Positions 12,045 through 25,139 of a DNA stretch of 64,000 bases are shown here, one piece after another. The notes under the pieces are model-generated. The model worked only from the letters and a program-made list of their open reading frames with translations, did no database searches and was not told the DNA's origin. The stretch is from Boswellia sacra (Eukaryota > Streptophyta > Magnoliopsida > Sapindales > Burseraceae): positions 248,001 to 312,000 of the forward strand of contig SNVD02008093.1 in assembly GCA_013180625.2 (NCBI GenBank). The letters are read 5' to 3'. Numbering within the stretch: position 1 is the first letter of the stretch; every line of letters starts with the position of its first letter. The translations under genes and the position numbers were made by a program.

Positions 12045-12116
12045 TTATTTACCCTTAATGTCTGCCGACTCCAATTCATAGGGGAACACAAAACATTTCC
12101 CACCACCACACAAAAC

Positions 12117-14219
12117 ATGGAAAATAGTGCACCAAAGAAATGGGGTTTCCAAGCTTATCAAGAGCAGCCCGCTGCATCTCCCATCACTATCCGAGAGGTC
12201 CGTATGAATTTAGAAACTAATCTCAACAAAGACGACCCAAGACCCGTCATTCCTTTGGGCCATGGCGACCCCTCCGCCTTTCCCTGCTTCCGAACCACCT
12301 CTGTAGCCGAAGATGCCATTGTTGATGCTATCCGCTCGGCCAGTTATAATTGTTATACATCCAATGTTGGTATGCTACCAGCTAGAAGGTAAATACCGCA
12401 GTTACTATTACTACAAGCTAGCACATGCTCATTTAAGTATCTTTATGTTCGTTATTGGTTATGCACGTACTGTATAGTATAATCTTTGTCTTGGCTAGTG
12501 TAATATGTGAAACTAAACAATATCAAACCGTGCAGGGCCATTGCAGATTATCTGAATCGTGACCTCCCATACAGGTTATCACCGGATGATGTTTATCTTA
12601 CAACAGGAGGCAATCCGGCAATTGAAGTCTTATTAAACGCCCTCGCTCGTCCTGGTGCAAACATTTTGCTTCCAAGACCTCACTACCCGTTTTATGAAGC
12701 TTGTGCCGGATATCTCCATCTTGAATTTCGCCATTTTGATCATCTTCCAGAAAAGAATTGGGAGGTTGATCTTGACGCAGTGGAATCTCTTGCAGACGAG
12801 AACACTGTTGCCATGGTTATTATTAACCCTGGCAATCCTTGTGGTAATGTCTTCACATACCAACATTTGCAGAAGGTAAGCTAAACTACTTTCTTTAGCG
12901 TACAACTTTTTGACTTGTTCTATTCTTCATAAATAAGTGGTTCTAACATTGTGCTACAATATTGACTCTTAATGGTTTTTGATTTGATGAACATTAGATT
13001 GCAGAGACAGCAAGAAAGCTTGGGATTATGGTAATTTCTGACGAGGTTTATGACCATATCACATTTGGGAGTACCCCTTATGTGAGAATGGGAGTGTTTG
13101 GATCTATCGTGCCTGTCATCACAATTGGATCTATATCAAAGAGATGGATAGTTCCTGGTTGGCGGCTTGGTTGGCTGGTGACATGTGATCCCAATGGTAT
13201 CCTGCAGAAAATCGGGGTCTGTCCTGAAACTTGTTTTCACTTAAATGCAAACAATAATCATGAGGTATTGATGTTTTTGTTTAATTTTGTACTCATCAGG
13301 TTGTTGATAGCATTAAGGGTTATATGAGTATCTCCGCAGATCCTGCAACCTTCCTTCAGGTTTGTGATCTCCATGTGAAGAATGGTATTATAATGTAACA
13401 GAGCATATTATTTTCATCTTCAAATCCTGAACTTCTGTAAAATTAATCCTGAATACTTTTAGGGCCCATTCACATTAAAGGGTAAGATTGAGACTTACGC
13501 GTGGTTTTCAAAATCGGATTTTCTTGATTTTCCTCTTAAAAACACGATTATATTCTGAATGAATCAGGGGGCAGTTCCTCAAATTTTTGAGAAAACAAAG
13601 GAGGATTTCTTTTCAAAAATCCTCGGCATACTGAAAGAGGATGTGGACATATGCTGTGATGCAATTAAGAAGATACCTTGCATGACCTATCCAAGCAAAC
13701 CAGAAGGGTCCATGTTTGTAATGGTATGGGCATCATATATATAATTTATATATGCTTCAGAACATGAATGCATGCTAATTTGCTATAATATGAACCTTTA
13801 TTGTAGGTGAAGCTGATCCCATCTTTGTTAGAAGACATTAACGATGACATGGAATTCTGTCTTAAGCTCGCCAAGGAAGAATCAGTCATTGTTTTACCTG
13901 GTAAGCTACATAAAATGTCTCAAGTTTCAGGAATTAAGGAGACTGAATTCTTAAAACCTCGAGTGCTTATGGACTTACTTGTCTCTATCCTTTGCTTAAT
14001 TAAGCAAATGTTAGTGGATCAATCTGAAACTTTGAGGGCTTCAAAAATTAGATTGTTCACTGTCTTGACCTTTTGATGTTGATAATAAAATTTCTTGCAG
14101 GGATAGTGCTGGGAATGAAAAATTGGCTCCGCATAACATTTGCCATTGAGCCTGTAATTCTTGAAGATGCCCTTGGGAGGATAAAAGCTTTTTGTCACAG
14201 GCATGCCAAGAAGCAGTGA
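12117..14219 (+). CDS. TAT: TAT-A: tyrosine-aminotransferase-like enzyme, intact, 7 exons
   Basis: Exons 12117-12388, 12536-12875, 12998-13216, 13300-13359, 13568-13723, 13807-13900 and 14101-14219 join with GT-AG borders into 1260 nt (419 residues and TGA). This is close to the usual length of plant TATs. Fold-type I aminotransferase marks: N188-P-G-N-P, D219 and Y222 in SDEVY, PLP lysine K252 in GSISKRW, GWRLGW after it, and R391 in NWLRITF for the substrate carboxylate (residue roles from family knowledge). No signal peptide is evident, so it is probably cytosolic. The family converts tyrosine and 2-oxoglutarate to 4-hydroxyphenylpyruvate and glutamate; other family members act on nicotianamine or are C-S lyases, and the substrate here is not determined. 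Oddity: residues 115-120 read GGNPAI where TAT-C and TAT-D have GCTQAI. Confidence 0.93.
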
Positions 14220-14335
14220 GTCTATATGAAGTTACGAGGCTTGACCGCTTGAGTATGTGCTGATCAATAGCAACTCGTTGATCTCATGCTCCAGGGTTTC
14301 TCTGATGTTGTTATAATATTTGCTTCCTACTTATT

Positions 14336-14341
14336 AATAAA
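14336..14341 (+). terminator. Polyadenylation signal of TAT-A
   Basis: AATAAA 117 nt after the stop codon. The equivalent position in TAT-C also has AATAAA followed by ATCC. Confidence 0.5.
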
Positions 14342-15680
14342 ATCCTCTCCATATAATAAGGAGAGGTGATAATGACAACTTGGTGTTGTATCACAGGATA
14401 CTTAGAGTGATGTTGATTATTTTAGTTTTAAAATGTTTAAAGTAGTTGAAAGTCTTTTATATTATGAATACATATAGCTTTATTTTATCAATCGTCATGT
14501 TTATAAAATTGTTCCTGTTAGGGCAATATGTGTTGGCAAATTATGAACTAAAATGTCTATTATTGTTTATTGGTTTTAAGTCTGCTAGCTTTCAAGTGTT
14601 TTTCTACTATGTGTATTCGCTTCTCTATTGTATCCATGTGAGCTATTGGTGTGAGAACACTTACACTGTCCACATTAGCAGATTTTTAGCCATCAATTTT
14701 TTTCGTTTGCTGCTTATCATGTGGATAAGGTTGCTGATATATATGGGCATTTTTTTCTTGAGCTCCCTAAACCTAAACAAGCTCAGAAATACAGTGAGAG
14801 TCTTCTTGGCCAGATCTTTGTTCATCTTCTTCATTGTTCATTGAAAAGTTTGAGGGATTCAAGCTTGCTCTATAAGAAAGGGATCTCTTGTGTACAAAGT
14901 TGAAAGGGAGTTTGAGTTTCAGTTGAGAGAGAATCTCAGCATCACAGTTAGGCAGAGCCTAACTCATTTCCAGTTAAGTGGGAGACTTAGATGAGCAAGA
15001 CCCAAATCAATACAAAAATATTGACATCAACTTCATCAAATTAGAAAGGGAATTTCTATTTGATTTTTTGTAATCTATGAGTGTAATCGGATCCTGTGAT
15101 TGATTCAGTGGATTTACTTCTGCCTTAGAAAGGGCATCATGGATGTAGGCTAAGAGGGATCTAAGTTGAACCATTAATTTGTGAGTCTTACTCTGTTTAT
15201 CTTCTTGTTTTCTGTTTTGATATTCTCAGATCTGTTGGGTTGTTAATCCTTAATCAATTTGATTTCCATTAAGCTGGTAATTCATAAAATTGGGACCTAT
15301 ATCAACTTTCAGTTCCTATTGGCTCCTAGTAACTGCAATTTCCAAACAAAGACAACACTTTTCCAGGTTATCTTCCTCGGTTTAGTGTTCGACAAACCGA
15401 AAGTAAATCATATTCGTGGTTCCAAGTGAAAGCATTGGCTTAAGTGATGTTAAGCATTATTTTTTGTCAGTACAAATGGACCCTATTGCTTTGATACACA
15501 CCTCAAAGCTTTTTCAAGAAGCTTACTATCTGATATGCATCAGTATAAACAATGTATTGATTTATCTTATACCAAGCATTTCTTTACATAAGAAGCTTTA
15601 GTTTCAGATTTAAAACATCATTAAATATTACTTTTCATTCCTTCATAAGCAAGAATCATGACCGATGTTAGTTACTTATT

Positions 15681-15727
15681 TGATGCTACTGAAAATAATA
15701 AAAAATGAAGTTCAAATCAACCATGTG
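15681..15727 (+). promoter_or_regulatory. Shared upstream block of the array, copy before psi2
   Basis: Contains GAAGTTCAAATCAACCATGT in the same context as blocks at 35276-35326 and 38107-38155. It lies about 265 bp before the psi2 ATG. Confidence 0.45.
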
Positions 15728-16057
15728 AAAACAAGGAAGTATTTTTCTGTTTTACAAATTGTTTCAATACTTCTTTATGAATGTACTTAAAATTCAAATA
15801 TTATTTTTAAAATTTATTATCAAATACATGTCTTTCATATAAAGATAAAAACATTTCACTTAATTATCAAAATTCATAATTTATTATTCAAATTTTTTAT
15901 AAACAAAAACATAAAATTGCTTGTGATAAGAAACATTGTTTACTGACTCCCACTTCATCATTGAACTTACTCTTCACACCACAACACAAAACATGGAAGA
16001 TGTAGCGGCAAAGAAATGGCGTTTCCATGCTAACGAAAAGCAGCCTGCTGCATCTAC

Positions 16058-18833
16058 TGTCACAAACCCAATAATACTCAAGCAAAGTTTGACAAAAGAC
16101 AGTCACACTACGGAAAATCACAGTGATTTAACAAAAGTCAACTTTCATTTCTTTGGAAACAAAGTTTCATGTCACAACCACGATATATCAAATTATATAT
16201 ATACAAACATCAAAAATATCCTATCAAAATACAACGACAAAATAAATAAGGCTGCAGTGGCTGGTGGTTGACAAGGGAACTCTATCATTTTTGCCCAAAA
16301 ATCCTCCAACAGTTTTCAAAACTAGTGGTCACCTGAGGTACACAATAAATTTAATGAGTAAAACTCAGTAAGTAAGCCATTTCAAAATGCTATAGTCATT
16401 AATCAACCAAAAATTGAGTTGCCATGTTATTACTCATCATTTCTTAGGATACAAGCAACAATAACTTGTATTACAAGACAAAACACAGAAATTACTGTTC
16501 ATGACACAGAAGTTACTGTTTATGCGCTGCTGCGCAAGAAAAGTGGCGTGGGAGCGCCAACTTTCTAGTTGGGTTGAATTCAAATGGCTAGAATTGCGCT
16601 CTTACGCCATATATATGGCGCAGCGGCCAATTTTCTGTTAGCTCATTTCCTTCACTTATATGTATATAACATGTCCTCTCTTAGACCATTCACTTCACAC
16701 AATTTGCACAACTCATTTTCACTTCCCAACATGGCTTTTTCTTTTGTGTTAAAGCTCATTACATATACACATACACATAATCATTCACATACACATGTTT
16801 ATGTCACCATTCAAACATGTCTCTTTCTCATCCATATGTCACTCCTATACTCAAATAAATTTTAATGTAATACAACTTTAGGGTCACACATACAATATAG
16901 CATCCCACATTTGAAAACACATAATTGTATCAAATTCTCACATCACATATTTGTATCACATTTTCGAATTCATATATTTATACCACATTCTTTCATATGT
17001 GTCACTTTGCGTTGTGTGTGGCACTTTGCGGTCATTGTGACCCCCGAGAGGTAGCTCACACATACAACTTCAAGAGGTGACTCTCGTTAGAAATAAACAC
17101 ATTCACTTTTCACACATTTTCTCATACATAACACTTTGTGTTGTGTGGCACTTTGCGGTCACTGTGACCCCCAGAGATAGCTCACACACACAACTTCAAG
17201 AGATGCCCCATTCATAAGCGTACACAATCACAAAATGGACATTCAATGTCCCAAATTTTGGCATGCCATTTATGTATCACAATTCCAATTTTAATCACAA
17301 AATGAAGTTCTAAGTGCACCTTTCAAATATCATCACACATCATATTTAACCTTAGAGCCTTTCCAGATATCACAACACATCACATTCAGATCATGGATTC
17401 ATGATCTCAATTCTCATATGTCCAACTCACAATACTACTTCCCATTCATCACATTATATGATCAAAACATATGCATATGCCTTATACATTATAGAATCAA
17501 ACACACACATGACCGTAGTTTATTTTGCCCTCAGAAAGTTTGGCTTACTTACCTTATGAGATTTTTGTCGTCTAATCTTGAGTTCAACCTAGAAACATAA
17601 CCCAAGTGTTTTAAGATTCACATAACACATTGACAACATAATCCCATTTTTTACTTCATTCCAATACATACTCCATTACATGATGTCTATAAGACAAATT
17701 GCCTATCCAAAACTTGCATAATTTGATAAACAACATAAGCACACTTATAACACGTCTCTCTAAGGTTTTCAGAGCAAAACAAGATTGCTAGCCCACTCAA
17801 ATCTCACCTAGCCTAGCATTTAACCATTCCTGCCACGGCATCCTTCACTGAGCAGTACTTCTATAAAAATTTATAAAATTTTCAATTTAAATCAAATCAT
17901 TAGAAAAATTTACAATCTCATACAAAACACATCCAAGGACTAGCATACCAAAAATGACATCTTTTTAAGAGGTTTTGGTCATTCAATAGCAATTGTTTCC
18001 ATTTGCTCTAGTCTGAAAGTCAGAATTTTCAGTTTAATCAGTCTAACTTTGAAAATTCACCATAATTCATACAAGCCTTGAACGACCATAAAAATTTCCA
18101 ATCTCAAAGAGAACATATTAAAGGGCTATCATACCAAAAATCATTACGAAAGTTTAGCCCCTCAACTGATTCTTGGTTCCCATGCTCCGTTTTGGGAATT
18201 GTGAAATTCGGAATAGCCGTTTGATTCCAATTTCTACATACTCCTATGTATGTCTAGTTTCACTGTAAAAGTTTCAAAACCAGAGGACACTCTGTGATTT
18301 TTAGGAATTTTCGTTCTCCCTACTGTTCAATGTAAGAACCGTGCAGAATTTGAATCAAATTCTCCTCTCTTACTTCCTTATCTAATCCAATCTTCCTAAT
18401 TTTGCCATATTTCACTCAAAACCATCTTTTCTACTCAAATTTAGTACACACATGACCTCAGACATCTTGAGTTGCAAGAATCCCAACTCAATTCCTAACA
18501 TATTATAGCTAGAAATTGAAGATGAATGGGAGAATTATCTTTCACTTCTTTGCTCATCTTAGATTCTTGGCGAAATGAAGAGGAAAAAGATGGAGATAGT
18601 GTGTTGGAGCTCTTCTTGTAGAGAGGATAGAAAATGAATGAAAATTCTAGAGTTTACTTACTTACATAGATAAGGATGTAAGGTCAATTTCACTTCAGCC
18701 CATGACTTCCTTAGTCTTTCAATTTAAACCCTCCTGCAATTTAATTATACACTAGACACCTGCACATATACAATAACACCCACACATTACAATAACCTCA
18801 TGTCATGGCCATTACCAAATTTTGGATGTCACA
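16058..18833 (-). mobile_element. 2.78-kb solo-LTR-like element inserted in exon 1 of psi2
   Basis: TCTAC is duplicated at both edges (16053-16057 and 18834-18838). Read on the minus strand, the element begins TGTGACATCCAAAATTTGG and ends GGGTTTGTGACA, i.e. TG...CA ends. Length (2776 bp) and several internal blocks match the element in psi1 (2771 bp), for example around 16265-16380 against 6235-6350, so both belong to one family and lie in the same orientation. It holds no gag-pol. Gypsy-type solo LTR is the preferred reading. Confidence 0.8.
16990..17205. repeat. Tandem duplication inside the LTR
   Basis: Two copies (about 17003-17080 and 17127-17200) of a block running GTGTGGCACTTTGCGGTCA, TGTGACCCCC(G/A)GAG, then TAGCTCACAC and ACAACTTCAAGAG. 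Confidence 0.6.
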
Positions 18834-20429
18834 TCTACCATCACCATTCAAGAGGCCCGTAGAACTATAGAAGCTAATCCCAACAAAGACGACCAAGACC
18901 CGCCATTCTTTTAGGCCATGGCGACCCCTCTGTCTTTCCTTGCTTTCGAATCACTTCCATAGTCGAAGATGCCATTGTTGATATTGTCCGGTTGGCTAAG
19001 TATAATTGTTATCTGCCCACTACTGGCCTTCTGCTTGCTCGAAAGTTAATAAAAAATTTACTGCATTCAGTTGTAATTGGTTGGTAAGGCACTCTATAAT
19101 CTTTTCATTTTTGTATGGTTATTACTTTATGTGGTGTCATAAAATAATATGGATGGTTTAATGTCAAACTAATTAGCAATATAAAACTATATATGCAGGG
19201 CCGTTGCAAATTTTATGAATTCTGAACTCCCATACAAATTATCACCAAATGATGTTTATCTTACAGTAGGATGCAGGCCAGCATCGAACTTGTATTCACA
19301 GTCCTCGCTCATTCTGGTGCAAATATTTTGCTTCCAAGACCAAGTTACCCGTTTTATGAAGCTTGCTCACGAGATGTACATCTTTAATTTCGCCATTTTG
19401 ATCTTCCTCCTGAAAATAACTGGGAGGTTGATCTGGATGCAGTGGAAGCTCTTACAGATGAGAACAATGTTGCCACAATTATTATTAACCCTGGCAATCC
19501 TTGTGGTAGTGTCTTCCCTTACGATCATTTGCAGAAGGTAGGCTAATTAAACTACTTTCTTTTATTTTTCATAAATTTTTGACATGGTCTTGATATTATG
19601 AGAAATTCAAGTATGTTATAATTAGGTTAACATGACTCTATATCATATTAAGAAATCACCCACAGCTAAGAGATTGAGCTAATAGTTGTGAACTTAACAT
19701 TAGTATTTATACAAATATTATAGTATATTGTACTATACTGTCATCTCCCTGTAGCCAATCTACACAAACTTCTGGACTAGTCATCCTGGATAATTATAAA
19801 TAAGTTGTTCTAATGTTTTGCTAATGTATTAAATAGTAATGGTTGTTGATTTGATGAGTATTAGATTGCAGAGACAATAAGAAAGCTTGGGATAATGGTA
19901 ATTCTATGAAGTCTATGAACATATCACATTCAGGAGCACCCCTTTTGTATGAATGGGAGTGTTTGGATCTATTGTACATGTGCCTGTCATTACGCTTGGA
20001 TCTCTATCAAAGAGATGGTTAATTCCTGGTTGACTGCTTGGTTGGCTGGTGACATGTGATCCCAACGACGTCCAAACATGCTCGTGTAATGTCGGCTTAT
20101 TCATGCCACTCTCTCGCGAGTTTGTAGGCCGTTAGACTCTTCCCTCCATATGTTGAGGCAATGGCATGTGAAGTCATTGGTTGTTGTCCAATCACGATCT
20201 CAAATGGACTCTTGCACGTTGCCTCTCTTCTTTGGAGGTAATACGAGAATTAGGCAACATCTAGAAACTTTTTTCCACTCATGTTGATGAGCTCATGTAG
20301 TACCTTAGATATAGCTCAAAAAAGCCATTGATGCGCTCAGTTTGTCCATCGGTTTAGGGTGAGAAGATTGTTGAGAAGCTCAAGTCGATTCCAAATAGCT
20401 TAAAGAGCTCTCTCTAAAAGCGACCGGTG

Positions 20430-22870
20430 AAGCATGGATCACGATCACTCACGATGTTTTGTGAAACTCCTCATAGTTTCACTATATGCTTAAGGAACGC
20501 TCGAGCAGCTTTATCCGCGGTTTACACCGTGGAGACGAGTATGAAGGTGACATATTTGCTAAACCGATCCACTACCACCATGATGATTTCGTACCCCTCC
20601 AATTTTGATAAGGCCACGATGAAATCCATTGAAACGCTTTGCCATGGCCTTTCCATGATGGGTAAGGGCTCTAGCAACCCCGCGGGGTGTTGGTACTCAA
20701 CTTTGTCTTGTTAGCACACAAGACAAGTCCCTACGTAACTTTCCACATCTTCCCGCATCTGAGGCGAATAGTAGGAATATTGCACTAGTGCAAGTGTTCA
20801 TGCCATGTCTGGGTGTTGGAGTCATGACACTATTTGATGATCTCTTTTTGTAGGTTTCTATATCTTGGCACCAATAAGCGGCTACCGGTTGTGAGGCGTA
20901 AGCCTTTATCAAACCAAAAGCGTCGTGTCTTCCCCTCACTTGTTAACTTTAAGAGGTTCTTGACTATTGGATCGTGCCCTAGGCCTTCCTTAATACGGTC
21001 AATGAGCACACTTTATGGTCGACTCATGCTTAATGTTACGAGTTTCGTTTTACGGCTTAGAGTGTCGACTATTACATTTGCCTTGCCTTGCCTTGCTTGT
21101 ACTCAAGTCGATAGTCAAATTCGGCAAAGAAGTCTTGCCACTAGGCTTGTTTAAGGCTTAGTTTCTTTTATGTTTGGAATTAGCTTATGGCAACATTGTC
21201 AATCTTGATGACAAAGTGTGAGCCAAGCAAGTAATGTCACCAAACCTAAGCAATGAATGATGGCGGTTATCTCCTTCTCTTAGACTGTATATCGTCGCTC
21301 CATGTAATTTACCTTACGGCTCTCGTATGCAATAGGGTGACCTTCGTGTATGTGAACTCCCCCAATAGCAAAATCTGAAGCATCCGTGTGCATTTTTAAG
21401 GGTTTTATGTGGTCTGGTAGCACCAATACCGGTCCTTCGCATATTGCCTTCTTCAACTCCTCGAAGATATGTTGACATTTTTCGGACCAGTACCATGTGT
21501 GGTTCTTCTTGAGTAGATCCATGAGTGAGACGGCTTTGGTGGAGTAGCCCTTAATGAATTGCCTATAGTAGTTAACCAACCTAAGAAATGACCATAACTC
21601 CGGCACCTTGGTGGGAGGCTCCCATTCTTGGATTGTCTTGACCTTGGCTTGGTCCATCATGAGTTTTCCATCCCTTATCCGATGGCCAAGGAACTCTACT
21701 TCTTGTTGAGCAAACGAACATTTTTCTTTTTTGACATAGAGTTCATTTTCTCAAAGTACTTGGAAGACTTGTTTGAGATGTTGCATATGTTCTTCAAGAG
21801 TTATGCTATATATTATAATGTCATCCAAATATACTATCACGAATCGATCAAGATAGGGATGGAACAATTTGTTCATAAGGGTACAAAATGTGGCTAGTGC
21901 ATTGGTGAGACCAAATGGCATAATTAAGAATTCATAGCCACCATACTTGTTACGTACGCCGTCTTTGGCTCATCCCCTTTGGCAAAGTGTACTTGGTATC
22001 ACCTTGACCTCAAGTCAAGCTTTGTGAAATGTCGAGCTTTCCCAAGCTGATCGAACAACTCCGTAATTAGAGGAATCAAGTACTTATTCTTGATAGTGAT
22101 CATATTGAGCGCCTGATAGTCAATGCAAATACGGAGAGATCCGTCTTTCTTCTTTTGGGAAAGGACAGACACGTCATATGGAGCTTTGGAGGGCTAGATG
22201 TATCCTGCATCAAGCAAGTCTTGGAGTTGTTTCTTCAACTCTACAAGTTCGGGTGGCGCCATGGCTAGAGGCCTGGCATTGGGCTCCAACTCAATTTAGT
22301 AGTCCATTTCTCGTCGCGGTGGAAACTTCTTTGGGAGCTCTTGGGGCATGACGTCTTTGTATTCCTCAAGGATAGCCTGGACTTGTCTTTGCATCGGATC
22401 TTTGGCATTGGTGATATCTTCTCCATTATTTAGCTCTCAAATGGTGGCTATGTAGCGTGGATCCTTCTTTATTCCCCACTTAAATTGTAGTGCAAATAGC
22501 GTCTTACCTTCAACCTTAGCTACCCGTTCCGCCATGACCATGCATTATTAACTCCCATCAAGGATGTTAAAAGAGTTAAAAGCCAGTATAGGAAAAATAT
22601 GGACTTGGTCAAAGAACTCCATGCCTAGTATTACTTGAAAATCATCCATGCTGACAATGGAGAAGTGAAGATTTCCACTTCATTCACCCAATTTTACTAG
22701 TGTCGCCTTGGACACACCCATTATTGCTTTGGCGAGTGAGTTAATCACCTTGATGGTGCCTCCTCCAATGTTATACTTAGGGCCTAACCATTTGGCATCT
22801 TTAATAGAGATAAAGTTATGCGTGGCTCCCGTGTCAAGCATCGCCTACACACTCTTGCCATTGATTGTGG
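20430..22870 (-). pseudogene. Gypsy pol remnant (protease, RT, RNase H, integrase)
   Basis: Conceptual minus-strand reading shows aspartic protease MLDTGATHNF, RT blocks GGYEFLIMPFGLTNA and IVYLDDIIIY, the connection/RNase H piece at 21660-21280 (FLRLVNYYRQFIKGYS and MHTDASDFAIGG), then integrase text WQSVSMDFIVALSKLEGYE. Stops and frameshifts separate the blocks, for example within the integrase near 20520. It would once have encoded the replication enzymes of the element and cannot do so now. Confidence 0.8.
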
Positions 22871-22949
22871 CGCTTACATACATTAGACCTTTTTTAATAT
22901 GTGTGGGTCTTTTGAGTGTACCAATTGTGCGAAAAGAACCCATATCCGC

Positions 22950-23398
22950 TTATGGCTCCTCGTTATGTACCCCATCATGTTGAACAGCGAGGGCATTGAG
23001 TCTCTTCCTCTTTGAGCAATCACATACACAATGAGGGCCATCACAAATAAAACAATGACTTTTGGGCTTAGGGGTGTCGGACTTACCTTTGTTAGGTTTG
23101 TCGCGCTTATCTGCCCTGGATGATTTGCAAGCATTACCCTCTTTTCGATCATGGTCTTTCTTGGTGCTTCGCTCTCCCCTACCTTTACCATAGTTGGCCT
23201 TACGATCCTTGGATTGGGAGGTGTAATCTGTGAGAGACTCAGCTGCGACTATGGCTTCGTCATGATCTCGTACACCTCGCCTTTCGAGCTCAAGTTTTGC
23301 CCAATCCTTGAGCCCGTCAAGGAAGTAGAAGAGGAAGTCATTGTCGAACATGTCCTCGATCTCTAGGATTATTGTTGTGAATTCCTTGATATAAGCGC
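22950..23398 (-). pseudogene. Gypsy gag, C-terminal part with zinc knuckle
   Basis: The frame reads AYIKEFTTIILEIEDMFDND, a lysine-rich linker, and a CCHC-like knuckle C-F-I-C-D-G-P-H-C-V-C-D-C before pol. It is separated from the N-terminal half at 33226-33659 by the outer hAT. The two halves are one base out of register when the hAT and one target copy are removed on paper, so gag was already damaged. Confidence 0.8.
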
Positions 23399-25139
23399 TA
23401 GGGGTGGGCATATGTCGGATCGGGTCGGGTTTAAAGATAAATGATCATACCCGAATATTCATCGGGTTTACAAAATTAGAACCAATTTCGGGTAATTTTT
23501 TTGAAGTACCCGAAGGGCACCGATAGTATCGGGTCGGGTCGGGTATATCGGTTTGGGCTGGACTTCTATTTTGATACTATTTTGGGCTGGGCTTTGGTCA
23601 TTTTTAATTAAAATCCTTAGTTCATGTTTTTGAAACTCATGTTTGTTGGGTTATTTTTCTGGGCTGAAGCCCATTTAACCTTTAATAAATTAAATATAAT
23701 AGAAATGCAGCCCAATCAAACACAAATTATATAATCAAAATATGCCCCAATCAAACACAAATTATATAATCAAAATATGCCCGATCAAGCCATGACTCCA
23801 AAATGAAAAAAAAAGGTCAACAATCAATGTAATTATAGAAAGGTCTAATTTGAAAGAAATTAAATCAAAGAAAAATATAGGCCAACCAATCATGAGTAAA
23901 TAAATAAAATTCCTCAAAACAAATAAAAACAATAACTACAAAGACAAACTCCAAGAGATAAAGCAAACTCCACAACAGTCAAACAAAAGAAAATATTAGA
24001 ATTTGAATTGTCTGCAAACTCCAAATTCCATAAACTATCACATTCGAAGCCCCAACTTCAAGTTCCAGCTCCACAAAAATAGTAGTCCCTAACCAATAAA
24101 GGATCAAACATTCACTAAATAAATAAATAAAACAAATTAGAGTTCAAAAGAAATATACTTTAACTAAACAAAAAAGCATGACGGCACCTATTATAATTTA
24201 CAACAAACTAGCTTGAAGTTTTCTTTGTATTGAAATTTTATAATGTTAGATTATGGGGTTACCTACTCCTTCAACTCATTATTCATGCTTCAATGTCCAA
24301 CCGCTCCAATGTTGATATTATAGATCCAAACACATCTTTATCATTGACAAATGCAAAAACAAAAGTTATAAATCAATCTAATGAAATCACTATATGATAT
24401 AACATAAAAGTAAAATGGTTAATGAATAGCATTTTACCTGACACAGCAGATTCGGATTCACCAAACACCACATGATCCCCATCTTTGCTTTCATCCAACT
24501 CTAAGATTGGGAAGATTTCATCACATATTGTGTAAGTAATCCAATTTTGTGAGCAGATTAATGACTCAACCATTTTAGGAGTTAGCGAGCTCCTAAATTG
24601 ATCTAGAATGCGTCCGCCCGTACTAAATGCGGACTCAGAAGCCACGGTTGAGATAGGAATAGCAAATACATCCTTTGCCATTCTTGCTAAAACAGGATAG
24701 TTTGCCACATTTACCTTCCACCAATCTAGTATTTCAAAATTTTCTTGTTTTCCTTGCACTATTGGATTAGACAAATACTTCTCCACTTCATGTGATTAGG
24801 CTTGGGCATTTGGCCCGCTGGGTCCGGGGCCCCGGTCGGACCTGGCCAAATGGGGCAGGGCAGGACCCGCCCCGGAGTGTTATTGGGGCGGGTATGGGGC
24901 TGTAAAGTCCAAGACCCGTCCGGGGCGGGTCCGGGGCCGGGTCTGTCATCCAGACCCGTTGGACCCGCCCCGCCCCGCACAGTAAAAGGGTGAAAATGTA
25001 AAAAATTTAAATATAGGGACTTCGAAAAATTAAAAGGGGATATTTTCTTAACTTTTAATATATGTGGGTTTCCAGATAATTTGACAAACTTTATAAATAA
25101 AACCATTTTATTTCATTAAGCCCCCGATAATTCCCAAAT

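Larger units (their letters stand above)
9053..12116. other. Divergent intergenic region between psi1 and TAT-A
   Basis: 3.06 kb separate the start codons of psi1 (minus) and TAT-A (plus), so both promoters would lie here. It contains a probable hAT-type MITE (9501-10236), a perfect 11-bp hairpin (10631-10658) and otherwise AT-rich sequence. No supported coding region. Confidence 0.6.
14220..15992. other. 3' flank of TAT-A and promoter side of psi2
   Basis: It begins with the TAT-A 3' UTR and an AATAAA signal. From about 14516 (TGTTAGGGC...) to about 15300 the text resembles a decayed Copia LTR, but no partner LTR, primer site or target duplication was found. At 15681-15727 lies an upstream block shared with psi3 and psi4. 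The rest is AT-rich and uninformative. Confidence 0.5.
15993..20071 (+). pseudogene. psi2: aminotransferase-like pseudogene, interrupted and 3'-truncated
   Basis: The start MEDVAAKKWRFHANEKQPAAS is followed after codon 21 by a 2.78-kb insertion (16058-18833). Exon 1 resumes at 18834 and runs to about 19046. It lacks one C in the GACGACC(C)AAGACC block (frameshift), and its donor is degraded. E2 is 19199-19537, with a one-base loss after VGCRPA and an in-frame TAA in the block that reads HLEFRHF in paralogues. E3 begins about 19865 with further frameshifts and a TGA within the GWRLGW block. E3 stops near 20071 where Gypsy integrase-side sequence begins. Exons 4 to 7 are missing. It is clearly non-functional. 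Confidence 0.9.

Noticed and set aside
14516..15300. Possible Copia solo LTR after TAT-A
   Set aside because: The start and general style fit, but no convincing end, target duplication or partner was found, so it is mentioned only in the intergenic entry.
20072..23398. Forward-strand open frames within the Gypsy region
   Set aside because: They are the reverse of gag-pol segments whose minus-strand reading shows DTGA, YLDD and zinc-knuckle motifs.
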